Shown here: positions 32,452-41,580 of the stretch, piece after piece
How positions within the stretch are numbered: position 1 is the first letter of the stretch
How the letters are laid out: every line of letters begins with the position of its first letter
Origin: Roseinatronobacter sp052379845
Lineage (GTDB): Bacteria > Pseudomonadota > Alphaproteobacteria > Rhodobacterales > Rhodobacteraceae
Reading direction: 5' to 3' (one strand)
Length of the DNA: 64,000 nt
Assembly: GCA_052379845.1 (NCBI GenBank)
Contig: JBQTCF010000004.1
The notes under the pieces: model-generated
What the model saw: the letters and a program-made list of their open reading frames with translations, nothing else
What the model was told of the DNA's origin: nothing
Database searches by the model: none
Position numbers and translations under genes: made by a program

Positions 32452-34257
32452 CTATTCCATCGCTTCCAACTCATCAATGAAGCCCGCGATCATCTGCAGG
32501 CCCTTGTCCCAGAAGGCGGGGTCGCTGGCGTCCAGCCCGAAGGGGGCCAACAATTCCTTGTGGTGCTTGGACCCACCTGCAGCCAGCATGTCGAAATACT
32601 TGTCCTGAAACCCGTCTGGCGCATCGCGGTATGCGGCATAAAGCGCGTTCACCAACCCGTCGCCAAACGCATAGGCATAGACATAAAACGGCGAATGCAC
32701 GAAATGCGGGATATACGCCCAGAAGGTTTCATACCCGTCCATGAAATCGAACACTGGCCCAAGGCTTTCAGCCTGCACACTCATCCACAGGGCGTTGATG
32801 TCGTCGGGCGTCAATTCCCCTTCGCGGCGCGCGGCGTGCAGTTTGCATTCGAAATCATAAAACGCAATCTGGCGCACAACAGTGTTGATCATATCCTCAA
32901 CCTTGCCAGCCAGCAGAACCTTGCGTTCCGATTGTGTTTTGGCCTGTGCCAGAAGCTTCTGGAAGGTCAGCATCTCCCCAAAGACAGAGGCGGTTTCCGC
33001 AAGTGTCAGCGGCGTGGAGGACAGCAATTCCCCCTGCCCTGCGGCCAGTCGCTGGTGCACCCCGTGCCCCAGTTCATGCGCCAGCGTCATGACATCGCGC
33101 GGCTTGCCCAGATAGTTCAGCATCACAAACGGATGCGCATCGGTCACTGTGGGGTGGGCAAAGGCGCCGGGTGCCTTGCCGGGTTTCACGGCGGCGTCAA
33201 TCCAGCCCTGGGTAAAGAACGGTTCGGCCAGATCTGCCAGCTTTGGCGAAAATTCCGCATAGGCGTCCAGCACCGTGGAGCGCGCATCATCCCAGTTGAA
33301 CACGCGCGGCGCTTCCAATGGCAGGGGGGCGTTGCGGTCCCAGATTTCCAGCCGGTCAAGCCCCATCCAGCGCGCCTTCAGCGCATAATAGCGGTGGCTC
33401 AGGTTCGGATAGGCCGCGACCACTGCATCGCGCAACGCTTGCACAACTTCGGGTTCAACATGGTTCGACAAATGGCGCGCATGTTGCGCCGATGGCATCT
33501 TGCGCCAGCGATCCTCAATTTCCTTTTCCTTGGCCAGCGTGTTGTGCACACGGGCAAACAACTTCAACTGGCCCGAAAACACGAAAGCCAGCGCCTGCGC
33601 GGCTGCTTGCCTGCGCGCGCGGTCAGGGTCGGTCAACAGGTTCAGCGTTGCTTCCAGCCCCAGCGGCTCGGCCTCGCCCTGCACCTCGAAATGCAGGCCC
33701 GCCATGGTTTCATCAAACAGCCGGTTCCATGCCGCAGACCCGACCGTGGACTGGTCATGCAGGAATTTCTCCAACTCGTCCGACAATTGGTGCGGGCGCA
33801 TGGCGCGCATGCGGTCAAACACCGGACGGTAGCGCGCCAGATCGGCATTGCCCGACACCAGCGCATCGAATGCCGCATCATCAATGCGGTTCATTTCCAA
33901 TGAAAAGAACACCAGCGGGGTGGTCGCATCGGTCATGCGGTCCTGGGCATCGGCCATGAACTTGGCGCGTTCGGGGTCCACGGTGTTCTGGTAATAGCGC
34001 AGCCCCGCATAGGACATCAGCCGCCCGGCAACCATGTCAATTTTTTCATAGCGCTGCACGCAAACAAGCATGTCAGCCGCAGAAAGCTGCGCAAGCCTGC
34101 CTTCATATTCAGACGCGAATTCCGCGCATTCCTGCCGCAACCAGTCAAAATCGCGGGCCAGTTCCGGCGCATCGGGGGCGGCATACAGCGCGCTTAAATC
34201 CCAGTCGGGCAAATTGCCGAATTCGGTTTTTGTGGTGCTTTGCTGGTCAAGGGGCAT
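32452..34257 (-). CDS. pepF: M3 family oligoendopeptidase F
   Basis: A 601-residue zinc metallopeptidase of the M3/PepF clan, degrading oligopeptides in the cytoplasm. The zinc motif HELGH is at residues 394-398, followed by the third ligand region about 25 residues later (ETASVFGEM). No signal peptide is seen. The length is typical. ATG 34257 has GGAGAAG upstream; a start 30 bases earlier is possible. It ends close to the ~223-bp repeat. Confidence 0.9.
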   Translation of the reverse strand: MPLDQQSTTKTEFGNLPDWDLSALYAAPDAPELARDFDWLRQECAEFASEYEGRLAQLSAADMLVCVQRYEKIDMVAGRLMSYAGLRYYQNTVDPERAKFMADAQDRMTDATTPLVFFSLEMNRIDDAAFDALVSGNADLARYRPVFDRMRAMRPHQLSDELEKFLHDQSTVGSAAWNRLFDETMAGLHFEVQGEAEPLGLEATLNLLTDPDRARRQAAAQALAFVFSGQLKLFARVHNTLAKEKEIEDRWRKMPSAQHARHLSNHVEPEVVQALRDAVVAAYPNLSHRYYALKARWMGLDRLEIWDRNAPLPLEAPRVFNWDDARSTVLDAYAEFSPKLADLAEPFFTQGWIDAAVKPGKAPGAFAHPTVTDAHPFVMLNYLGKPRDVMTLAHELGHGVHQRLAAGQGELLSSTPLTLAETASVFGEMLTFQKLLAQAKTQSERKVLLAGKVEDMINTVVRQIAFYDFECKLHAARREGELTPDDINALWMSVQAESLGPVFDFMDGYETFWAYIPHFVHSPFYVYAYAFGDGLVNALYAAYRDAPDGFQDKYFDMLAAGGSKHHKELLAPFGLDASDPAFWDKGLQMIAGFIDELEAME

Positions 34258-34318
34258 GGACTTCTCCGCTAAATACGAGCCCCACACTTAGGCCGCGCGG
34301 CGCCGCGCTGCAACCGCT

Positions 34319-34609
34319 TCAGTCCATCTCTTTGAAGGGCCAGGGCTTGGCATCCGTGGCAACTGACAAATAGCGCGCGGCCTTGGCGATCCATGCCCCC
34401 ACCATACAGCCGAAATCCGCCAGCCGTTCATTGGGCTGGCGCTTGTCGATGATGATGACAACAAACTGAATGACCCCCACCAAAAACACGATGGATTGCG
34501 CCACCGACATCATTGTTGCGATAATCAGCATATAGACCAGCCGCAACAACAGCGGTTCTGCTGGCTTGTCCAACGGGGGGGATGGGCGGTCATTGTCGAT
34601 ATCTTGCAT
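34319..34609 (-). CDS. DUF4389 membrane protein
   Basis: A 96-residue DUF4389 protein with one long or two short membrane segments (LLLRLVYMLIIATMMSVAQSI and VGVIQFVVIIID). The family is common in proteobacteria and its role is unknown; it may be related to lipase chaperone or envelope functions. I chose ATG 34609, because GAGAGG lies 9 bases before it; the ATGs further upstream lack spacing. It follows anmK on the same strand. Confidence 0.78.
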   Translation of the reverse strand: MQDIDNDRPSPPLDKPAEPLLLRLVYMLIIATMMSVAQSIVFLVGVIQFVVIIIDKRQPNERLADFGCMVGAWIAKAARYLSVATDAKPWPFKEMD

Positions 34610-34673
34610 GTTCGTCATCCTCTCTTGTGCTGCCCATGGCCGTTCAGGCAACGGGCGCGCCTCATTTCACATG

Positions 34674-35765
34674 TTACGGTGTGCTCACCTGCCCGCCGCC
34701 CACCGCAGCGCCCACACCTGTCGTTCCGGGACATGATGTGGGCAAGCCACGCGCCACCCGCACTGCCAGATAGGCGAAGGCCTGCGCTTCCAGCATGTCC
34801 CCGTCCAGCCCGACCGATTCGACAGGTTTTACCGCACAAGACAGCCGCAGCGCGATACGGCGCATCAAATCCGCATTGTGCCGCCCCCCCCCACAGACCA
34901 GAATCTGTGCAGGTTCAGTCGGGAAATGCGCAAACGCTTCCGCCACTGCAGCCGCCGCGCATTCGGACAATGTTGCCAAGGCATCCGCATCCGATAAATG
35001 TGCAACGCCCGCCAGCAGTCCCGGAAAATCCCGGTCCAGTGACTTGGGCGGCATGCGGTAGAAATAGCTGTCTTCCATAAAGGCGCGCAGCACGGCGGAA
35101 TCCACATGTCCCGCTGCCGCCAGCGCGCCCCCGTCATCGCGGGCCAAACCAAGGCGCGACAGGCACAGATCATCAAGCGGCGCATTCGCAGGGCCAGTAT
35201 CAAAGGCCAGAAGCGCGCCGTCATCTTCGGGTCGGGCCCTGGACGGGTCCACCCATGTGACATTGCCCACCCCGCCAAGGTTCAGGAACGCAACTGGCGC
35301 AGTCGCCCCGATATGACGCGCAAGTGCGAAGTGATAGAACGGCGCCAGCGGTGCGCCCTGCCCGCCCAACTGAATGTCGGAGCTGCGAAAATCCCACACC
35401 ACAGGATAGCCCGCAATCATGGCCAGCACCGCGCCCGACCCGGCCTGATGGGTGCCGCGCCCGCGCGGGTCATGCGCCAGTGTCTGGCCGTGAAAGCCCG
35501 CAAGCTCTATCCCGTCAAAGCGCGCCATCAGTTCGGCATGCGCCGTTTCCACCAGTTCTGCCGCCTCCTCGACACCGGGATCGCCGGGCCAGCCCCCAAG
35601 GGCCGCGCGCAACACCGCGCGTTCCGACGGCGTATAGGCGCGATAGGCGGTTGGGCCAAAGCCCGCTATAGTTTCGCCATCAGTGCGCAGAACCGCGCCA
35701 TCCACCCCGTCCAGCGATGTGCCAGACATCATTCCCAGCACAGTAACACAGTGTGATTCCAACAT
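34674..35765 (-). CDS. anmK: Anhydro-N-acetylmuramic acid kinase
   Basis: A 363-residue sugar kinase that converts anhydro-MurNAc to MurNAc-6-phosphate during cell wall recycling. It carries the GMMSGTSLDGVDG motif (11-23), the GFHGQT motif (94-99) and the NLGGVGNVTW segment (about 161-170). The gene is divergent from tyrS, 64 bases apart. Confidence 0.92.
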   Translation of the reverse strand: MLESHCVTVLGMMSGTSLDGVDGAVLRTDGETIAGFGPTAYRAYTPSERAVLRAALGGWPGDPGVEEAAELVETAHAELMARFDGIELAGFHGQTLAHDPRGRGTHQAGSGAVLAMIAGYPVVWDFRSSDIQLGGQGAPLAPFYHFALARHIGATAPVAFLNLGGVGNVTWVDPSRARPEDDGALLAFDTGPANAPLDDLCLSRLGLARDDGGALAAAGHVDSAVLRAFMEDSYFYRMPPKSLDRDFPGLLAGVAHLSDADALATLSECAAAAVAEAFAHFPTEPAQILVCGGGRHNADLMRRIALRLSCAVKPVESVGLDGDMLEAQAFAYLAVRVARGLPTSCPGTTGVGAAVGGGQVSTP

Positions 35766-35829
35766 GGGCTTTTCCTTGGCGGCCTGCGCGGCTATAGAAC
35801 GCGCAATCGGCCATCCGGGACAAGCAAAA

Positions 35830-37098
35830 ATGACCTACAAACCCAAATCAGATTTCCTGAACATCCTTCAGGCGCGCGGCTTCTTCGACAACTGCACCGA
35901 TCTGCAAGGTCTGGACGAGGCGCTGATCAAGGGGGTTGTGCCCGCTTATATCGGTTATGATGCTACGGCCAAATCGCTGCATGTGGGCCATTTGCTCAAT
36001 ATCATGGTGCTGCGCTGGTTCCAGAAATGCGGCCACAAACCCATTACCCTGATGGGGGGGGGCACCACCAAAGTGGGGGACCCCAGCTTCCGGTCGGACG
36101 AACGCCCGCTGCTGGACGCCGCCGCGATTGAGGGCAATATCACAGGCATGAAACAGGTCTTTGCGAAATACCTGACCTATGATGACAGCGCGCATGGCGC
36201 GATTATGCTAAATAACGCCGAATGGCTGGACGGGCTGAATTATCTGGATTTCCTGCGCGATGTGGGGCGGCATTTCAGCGTGAACCGCATGCTGAGTTTC
36301 GAATCGGTGAAATCACGGCTGGACCGTGAACAGTCGCTGTCCTTCCTTGAATTCAATTACATGATCCTGCAAGCCTATGATTTTGTGGAAATCCACCGCC
36401 GCCACGGGTGCCTGCTGCAAATGGGCGGATCGGACCAATGGGGCAATATCGTAAATGGGATCGACCTTGCGCGCCGCATCTCGGATGCCGAGATTTTTGG
36501 CCTGACAACACCGCTTCTGACCACATCGGACGGGCGCAAGATGGGCAAATCGCAGGGCGGCGCGGTCTGGCTGAATGCCGACATGCTTAGCCCTTATGAG
36601 TTCTGGCAGTTCTGGCGCAACACCACCGATGCCGATGTGGGGCGCTTCCTGAAGCTATATACGGAACTTCCGGTTGACGAATGCAACCGACTGGGCGCGC
36701 TGGAAGGGTCCGAGATCAACGCCGCCAAGGTTATTCTGGCCAATGAGGTGACGACCCTGTGCCATGGCGCGGACGCCGCCCGCACCGCGCAGGCCACAGC
36801 GCGCGATGTGTTTGAAAAGGGCGGCTTGGGCGACGACCTGCCCAGTTTGACCCTGACTGCCGCGGAACTGGGCGCGGGCATGCCGGTAGCACAGCTTTTC
36901 GTGCGTGCGGGGCTGGCAAAGTCGGGCAAGGACGCAAAGCGCCTGATCCTTGAAGGGGGCGCACGGATGAATGATGTGCTGCTCAGCGATGCGGGCCAGA
37001 TGGTCCGCGCTGCCGATCTGGCGCAGCCCATGAAACTGACTGCTGGCAAGAAGCGCCACGCGCAGGTGGTGCTGGAAGGGTCAGCGGCCGCCTGCTGA
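35830..37098 (+). CDS. tyrS: Tyrosyl-tRNA synthetase
   Basis: A 422-residue class I synthetase that charges tRNA-Tyr. The HIGH motif is HVGH (51-54), KMSKS is KMGKS (237-241), and a C-terminal S4-like domain follows (RAGLAKSGKDAKRLILEGG). ATG 35830 was chosen because family members start there and the longer frame overlaps the anmK promoter region. A 24-base motif lies downstream at 37141. Confidence 0.95.
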   Translation: MTYKPKSDFLNILQARGFFDNCTDLQGLDEALIKGVVPAYIGYDATAKSLHVGHLLNIMVLRWFQKCGHKPITLMGGGTTKVGDPSFRSDERPLLDAAAIEGNITGMKQVFAKYLTYDDSAHGAIMLNNAEWLDGLNYLDFLRDVGRHFSVNRMLSFESVKSRLDREQSLSFLEFNYMILQAYDFVEIHRRHGCLLQMGGSDQWGNIVNGIDLARRISDAEIFGLTTPLLTTSDGRKMGKSQGGAVWLNADMLSPYEFWQFWRNTTDADVGRFLKLYTELPVDECNRLGALEGSEINAAKVILANEVTTLCHGADAARTAQATARDVFEKGGLGDDLPSLTLTAAELGAGMPVAQLFVRAGLAKSGKDAKRLILEGGARMNDVLLSDAGQMVRAADLAQPMKLTAGKKRHAQVVLEGSAAAC

Positions 37099-37140
37099 CC
37101 CGACCCCGCCTTCTGTGACTGCCAAAGCCAAGCCGTGTAT

Positions 37141-37164
37141 TGGATATTTTTGCCAGAATGAAAG
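37141..37164 (-). repeat. 24-base motif in convergent gap (copy 1, reverse)
   Basis: The reverse complement of 37141-37164 is identical at all 24 positions to 56216-56239 (it reads CTTTCATTCTGG then CAAAAATATCCA). Both lie between convergent genes (tyrS/pirin here, polA/glmM there). Similar CATTCTGGCAAAAATA words recur beside gene ends in Rhodobacteraceae, to my memory. Possibly a 3'-end or terminator-associated element. Confidence 0.7.
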
Positions 37165-37214
37165 GGACAAAGTGGCAGGCACTGCCGCGACAGGGATACC
37201 GAGGGAATGCTGCC

Positions 37215-38147
37215 TTATGGCAAAGGCACAAATTCGTCCCTGTCGCCTGCGGGCAGGTCAAACTGGCCCCGCCCCCAATCGGCGGCACGCCATTGGGATT
37301 TGGCCTGTTCGATGCGGTCGCGGCTGGAGGCCACGAAGTTCCACCAGATATAGCGCGGCCCGTTCAATGTGGCCCCGCCCAAGGCCATCAGCCGTGCCCC
37401 GGCTGGGCCCGCGCCCACAGTAATGCGGTCACCGGGGCGAAAGACCATCATGCGCCCTGCGTCAAATATCTGACCTGCGATTGTCACTGACCCTTGGGTG
37501 ATATACAGGCCGCGATCTTCGTGATTGTCGGGCAATGGGAAGCGTGCGTTCGGCGCGAGGGTGACATCAAGGTAGAACGTATCGGAATAAAGCGTTGCGG
37601 GCGCGCGTTCCCCGTAAGCCTGCCCAAGGATCAGCCGGGCGCTGATGCCGGTATCGGTGATCAACGGCAAGGCATGCTGGCCGTGATGTTCGAACAAGGG
37701 CGCCATGTCTTCGTGGGTTTCGGGCAGCGCGATCCATGTCTGGATGCCAAACAGGCTGTTTGGGCCCTGCCGCGCCTGCGTGCTGGTGCGTTCGGAATGC
37801 GTGACACCGCGCCCCGCCACCATCCAGTTCAGCGCGCCCGGCGTGATGATCTGGTCGCTGCCAATACTGTCGCGGTGGTGAAAATCACCCCGATACAGAT
37901 AGGTCACTGTCCCAAGGCCGATATGGGGATGGGGGCGCACGTCGATTCCCTGACCTGTCAGGAATTCCGCCGGCCCGGCCTGATCGAAGAAGATGAAGGG
38001 GCCGACCATCTGGCGTTTTGGCGCTGGCAGGGCGCGGCGCACTTCGAAACCGCCAATATCGCGGGCGCGCGGGATAATCAGTGTTTCGATCGCGTCTGCG
38101 CCCACATCATCGGGGCAGCCGGGCGCGAGGGCGGGATTCCAGCTCAT
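37215..38147 (-). CDS. Pirin family protein
   Basis: A 310-residue bicupin pirin. The metal-binding motif RPHPHIGLGTVTYL (about 71-84) and then GDFHHRDSIG and HSERT are diagnostic. Some pirins act as quercetinases or in redox-responsive regulation; the actual substrate is unknown. Convergent with tyrS and co-directional with cysE. Confidence 0.9.
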   Translation of the reverse strand: MSWNPALAPGCPDDVGADAIETLIIPRARDIGGFEVRRALPAPKRQMVGPFIFFDQAGPAEFLTGQGIDVRPHPHIGLGTVTYLYRGDFHHRDSIGSDQIITPGALNWMVAGRGVTHSERTSTQARQGPNSLFGIQTWIALPETHEDMAPLFEHHGQHALPLITDTGISARLILGQAYGERAPATLYSDTFYLDVTLAPNARFPLPDNHEDRGLYITQGSVTIAGQIFDAGRMMVFRPGDRITVGAGPAGARLMALGGATLNGPRYIWWNFVASSRDRIEQAKSQWRAADWGRGQFDLPAGDRDEFVPLP

Positions 38148-38181
38148 GATTTTGTGCCCTGTGGGACGGGGCGCGCCATCG

Positions 38182-39000
38182 TCATATCTTGCCGCGCAGC
38201 AGGTGATCCATGGTCAGGGACGGTTGCGCGCAACCCGCTTCGCCCACCACACGCGCGGGCACCCCTGCGACGGTGCTGCGGGCGGGAACTTCTTCCAGCA
38301 CGACAGACCCGGCCGCGATGCGCGCGCAATCGCCCACGCGGATATTTCCCAAAACCTTGGCACCTGCCCCGATTAACACGCCATTGCCGATTTTCGGGTG
38401 GCGGTCGCCATCTTGCTTGCCGGTGCCGCCCAATGTGACGGAATGCAACATCGACACATTATCGCCGACCACAGCAGTTTCCCCGATAACGATGGAATGG
38501 GCGTGGTCGATCATGATCCCTTGCCCGATTCGCGCCCCCGGATGAATATCCACCCCGAAGACTTCGGACACGCGCATCTGGATCAGGCTGGCGAAATCAC
38601 TGCGCCCCTGCAGACACAGCCAATGTGCAATGCGATACGCCTGAACAGCCTGAAAGCCCTTGAAATACAACAGTGGTTTCATGAAGCGGTTGCAGGCGGG
38701 ATCGCGTTCATAGGTGGCGACAATATCCGCGCGCGCCGCTTGTCCCAACCCCGGATCACTGGCATGGGCTTCGTCCATGATTTCGCGCAGGATCTGTTCG
38801 GACATTTCCGCTGACGCCAGTTTTTGCGACAGCCGGAACGCCAGCGCCTGTTCCAGAGTTTTGTGGTGCAGGATGGAGGAATGGAACACCCCCCCCATCA
38901 GCGGTTCAAGGTCGACTGCCGCGCTGGCTTCTTGCCGGATTCGCGTCCAGACCGGGTCAAGATGGGGCAGCGGACGCGGTGTTTTGCTGAATTCGGGCAT
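38182..39000 (-). CDS. cysE: Serine O-acetyltransferase
   Basis: A 272-residue enzyme that makes O-acetylserine for cysteine synthesis. The N-terminal helical domain precedes the hexapeptide-repeat region (VDIHPGARIGQGIMIDHAHSIVIGE, split here as the catalytic H...D/H core about 148-170) and GDRHPKIG near residue 200. It lies between pirin and olsB on the minus strand. Confidence 0.93.
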   Translation of the reverse strand: MPEFSKTPRPLPHLDPVWTRIRQEASAAVDLEPLMGGVFHSSILHHKTLEQALAFRLSQKLASAEMSEQILREIMDEAHASDPGLGQAARADIVATYERDPACNRFMKPLLYFKGFQAVQAYRIAHWLCLQGRSDFASLIQMRVSEVFGVDIHPGARIGQGIMIDHAHSIVIGETAVVGDNVSMLHSVTLGGTGKQDGDRHPKIGNGVLIGAGAKVLGNIRVGDCARIAAGSVVLEEVPARSTVAGVPARVVGEAGCAQPSLTMDHLLRGKI

Positions 39001-39087
39001 GGGTCAGATCCTTGTCGCAGATATCACAGGCGCATGCGCCCATTTTTCAAAATAAGCAAGCCAAAGCAGAAAACAACGCTTGTCACG

Positions 39088-39879
39088 TCAAACCGGGCAC
39101 AAAGCGCGCAAGGCGCGCAATCTGGCGGGGGGGATGGTTGCGGTCGCAACCGCCGTGAAGACATGCAGCGTGTCCAGTTCAGGGTCGATTATCGCATGGT
39201 CGGACACCCAGCCCCCCATGCCCAGATACATGCGCAACAACGCAGGCAACGCCTGTTTCTGGGCGTGGGGGTCGGCGTCACCATGGGGAAAATCGACAGC
39301 GCGGGGGTGCATACGCTGCGGGCGTAAATCCACAGGGCCAAGATGTCTGGTGCGCAACCATGTCAGGGCCGCGCCATGGGCCTGAACGTCCTGCCCACGA
39401 AACGAGGTGCAGCCAAACAGCACTTCTGCGCGGGTATGCACGCATATCAATGTGACAGCGGCCAAAAGGGCGCGCAAGGCATCGGCCATATTCTGCGCAT
39501 CGCTGGCCTGACACAGGCGGCCAATTTCCAGCGCGCGCCCATAGCTGCGCGACAGGGCGGTCATGTCGTAAAACTGCCCGGTATAGGTTTGCGCAAAGTC
39601 AGCACCCTGTCGCAACAGCCGCAAGCGCGCAGTGGCCAGAACCTGTTTCGCGTCCGGGCGGCAGACCATCAGATGCGTGCTTAGCGAATCAAAGCGGTCC
39701 CTGTCGGACTGTCCCGGCGCGGTGACGGCAAACCTGTCGCGCCGCAGCGCCAGAACCTGATCCATGTCTTCGGGGGTTTGCGCAAGGCGCACCGGGAAAC
39801 CGCCAACCACAATACCCCCGCCCATCAGGGCCTGTGGCAAGTCCAGCGTGGGCTGCAGTGCCAAATGATCTGTCGCCAT
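39088..39879 (-). CDS. olsB: Ornithine N-acyltransferase
   Basis: A 263-residue GNAT-type protein of the OlsB/hemolysin family, which links a 3-hydroxyacyl chain to ornithine, the first step to ornithine lipids. Features include VRLAQTPEDMDQVLALRRDRF (about 29-49) and the C-terminal LLRMYLGMGGWVSDHAIIDP segment. Ornithine lipids are common in Rhodobacteraceae. OlsA is not in the window. Confidence 0.82.
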   Translation of the reverse strand: MATDHLALQPTLDLPQALMGGGIVVGGFPVRLAQTPEDMDQVLALRRDRFAVTAPGQSDRDRFDSLSTHLMVCRPDAKQVLATARLRLLRQGADFAQTYTGQFYDMTALSRSYGRALEIGRLCQASDAQNMADALRALLAAVTLICVHTRAEVLFGCTSFRGQDVQAHGAALTWLRTRHLGPVDLRPQRMHPRAVDFPHGDADPHAQKQALPALLRMYLGMGGWVSDHAIIDPELDTLHVFTAVATATIPPARLRALRALCPV

Positions 39880-39934
39880 ACCTTCTGCCTGTCAAAACCC
39901 AGACCGACCCGCGCGACAAAATGCCTGTGACGCG

Positions 39935-40384
39935 CTACCCGCCCAACATCTGGGTTGGATTGAACCTTCCGAAATTCGACATCAACTGGCGCAACACGCT
40001 CATCCCGGAGGGGCCAGTATCCGTCACCCGCCGCGAGAGGGCGACAATTTCACCATCTTCCAGACCAAAGCGTTCGACATTGGACACCCGATTCCCCGAA
40101 TCGAAAGTGATTGCCACTATCTGGCGGTCAATTTCCACGGGGGCGCGCCATCCTTCATCGATCCAGTCGCTTTGGACGTAATACCACCCCGACCCTTCCA
40201 TCACACCCGAAATGCCCGGGCGTCCGATTTTCTGTTCCACCGTTTCGCGGGTATCGCGCCCAACCTGAATTTCCGCAAGCTGCATGTCATCGGGGGCGTA
40301 GCCGTGGAACCGCGCAACGGGGCTACAGGCCACAAGGGCCAACAACACGACGGGTGACAAAATCCACAATCCGAAATTCCGCAT
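39935..40384 (-). CDS. bamE: BamE/OmlA-like outer membrane lipoprotein
   Basis: A 149-residue SmpA/OmlA protein, the BamE part of the outer membrane beta-barrel assembly machine. It has an N-terminal signal with lipobox LVAC and the conserved IQVGRDTRETVEQKIGRPG segment (about 37-55). I chose ATG 40384, with AAGGGG at normal distance; ATG 40393 is too close to it. It is divergent from the DUF177-rpmF operon. Confidence 0.88.
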   Translation of the reverse strand: MRNFGLWILSPVVLLALVACSPVARFHGYAPDDMQLAEIQVGRDTRETVEQKIGRPGISGVMEGSGWYYVQSDWIDEGWRAPVEIDRQIVAITFDSGNRVSNVERFGLEDGEIVALSRRVTDTGPSGMSVLRQLMSNFGRFNPTQMLGG

Positions 40385-40572
40385 GCGCCGCATTACCCCT
40401 TGAACCTGCCCTGTCTTCCAGTCAACCACCGCTTGGACAACCGCAATTTGTTGCGCGGTGGCTGGCCGCCTTTGTCAGAAGGGATACAGAAGGACGCGCC
40501 GCTATTCAAGAAAGGAACGAAACACTGTATAAACTCATTGAAGTTTCCCCCCCCTAAAAGCCCGAGGATTTC

Positions 40573-41148
40573 GTGACAAAGCCCCCCACCCCGCCAGTTT
40601 TATGCCCCCCCATACGCGTTGCCGCCCTGAACGCACGCAAGCCCGTCCGGTTTGATGTGCAACCAGATTCTGCCATGCGCACGCAACTGGCGCAGGATAT
40701 GGGCCTGATCGCCCTGCGCAAATTCCGCTTTCAGGGTGAACTTCGCCCTTTGGGCAAACGCGACTGGGAAATCAGCGCCACGCTGGGCGCGACAGTCGTT
40801 CAATCCTGCGCTGTGACACTGGACCCGGTGACCACGCGAATCGATGAACCCGTGCTGCGCCGGTATCTGGCAGAATTGCCCGACCCCACCGGCACCGAAG
40901 TGGAAATGCCCGAAGATGACACTCAGGAAATTCTGGGCACAGTGATCGATCCGGGCGCGGTCGCGCTGGAAGCGCTGGCGCTGGCGCTGCCGGCATTTCC
41001 GCGCGCTGACGGGGCGGCCCTGCCGGGGGCCGGGGTATTGAGTGCCGCCCCCGCAGGCGCAGCCCCCCTTGAGGATGCCCGCCCCAAACCTTTTGCCGCG
41101 CTGGAGGGCCTGCGCGAAAAACTTTTGCGCGACACCGACAAGTCCTGA
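40573..41148 (+). CDS. DUF177 (YceD family) protein
   Basis: A 191-residue YceD/DUF177 protein starting at GTG 40573, with GAGG upstream. It has the C-V-x-x-L-x-P segment SCAVTLDPVT (about 77-86) and the ALEALALALP..PR region. The family lies upstream of rpmF and is linked to 23S rRNA metabolism in plants and bacteria. First gene of the rpmF-plsX-fabH operon. Confidence 0.87.
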   Translation: MTKPPTPPVLCPPIRVAALNARKPVRFDVQPDSAMRTQLAQDMGLIALRKFRFQGELRPLGKRDWEISATLGATVVQSCAVTLDPVTTRIDEPVLRRYLAELPDPTGTEVEMPEDDTQEILGTVIDPGAVALEALALALPAFPRADGAALPGAGVLSAAPAGAAPLEDARPKPFAALEGLREKLLRDTDKS

Positions 41149-41343
41149 CGATAATTGTCGTTTTCGTAAATTGCGGCTTGAAAACCGCGCCAAAGCAAGT
41201 ATTTTGCGCCACTCATGCAAAGAGGGCTTGGAAACGCGGGTTAAGCCGTGTATGCCGCGCCTCAAATCGCAACCCCTAGATTATGCGCATGTTGGGGGCC
41301 CATATCGGGCTTACCTGCAAGCGCCTGCAACCCGAGGTTTGAT

Positions 41344-41550
41344 ATGGCCGTCCAACAGAACCGCGTAACCCGCTCTCGTCGTAACATGCGCCGGTCGCAT
41401 GATGCATTGGTCGCGGGCAACCCGAACGAATGCTCAAACTGTGGCGAACTGAAGCGCCCGCACCATGTGTGCCCGTCTTGTGGCCACTACAATGACCGCG
41501 AAGTCATTGCTGCCGCTTCGGCCGTGGACCTGGACGACGACGCCGCATAA
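41344..41550 (+). CDS. rpmF: 50S ribosomal protein L32
   Basis: A 68-residue L32 protein. It opens with AVQQNRVTRSRRNMRRSHDAL and carries the zinc-binding C..C (CSNCG, then CPSCGHYN), i.e. the C+ form. Alphaproteobacterial L32 usually lies between DUF177 and plsX, as here. A 195-base gap separates it from DUF177. Confidence 0.94.
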   Translation: MAVQQNRVTRSRRNMRRSHDALVAGNPNECSNCGELKRPHHVCPSCGHYNDREVIAAASAVDLDDDAA

Positions 41551-41580
41551 GTCCGGTGTTCATGCCCAGTCAGTTGACCC

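Noticed and set aside
32560..33903. A 447-codon plus-strand frame opposite pepF
   Set aside because: It mirrors the pepF reading frame, has no recognisable domain or ribosome binding site, and pepF carries HELGH.
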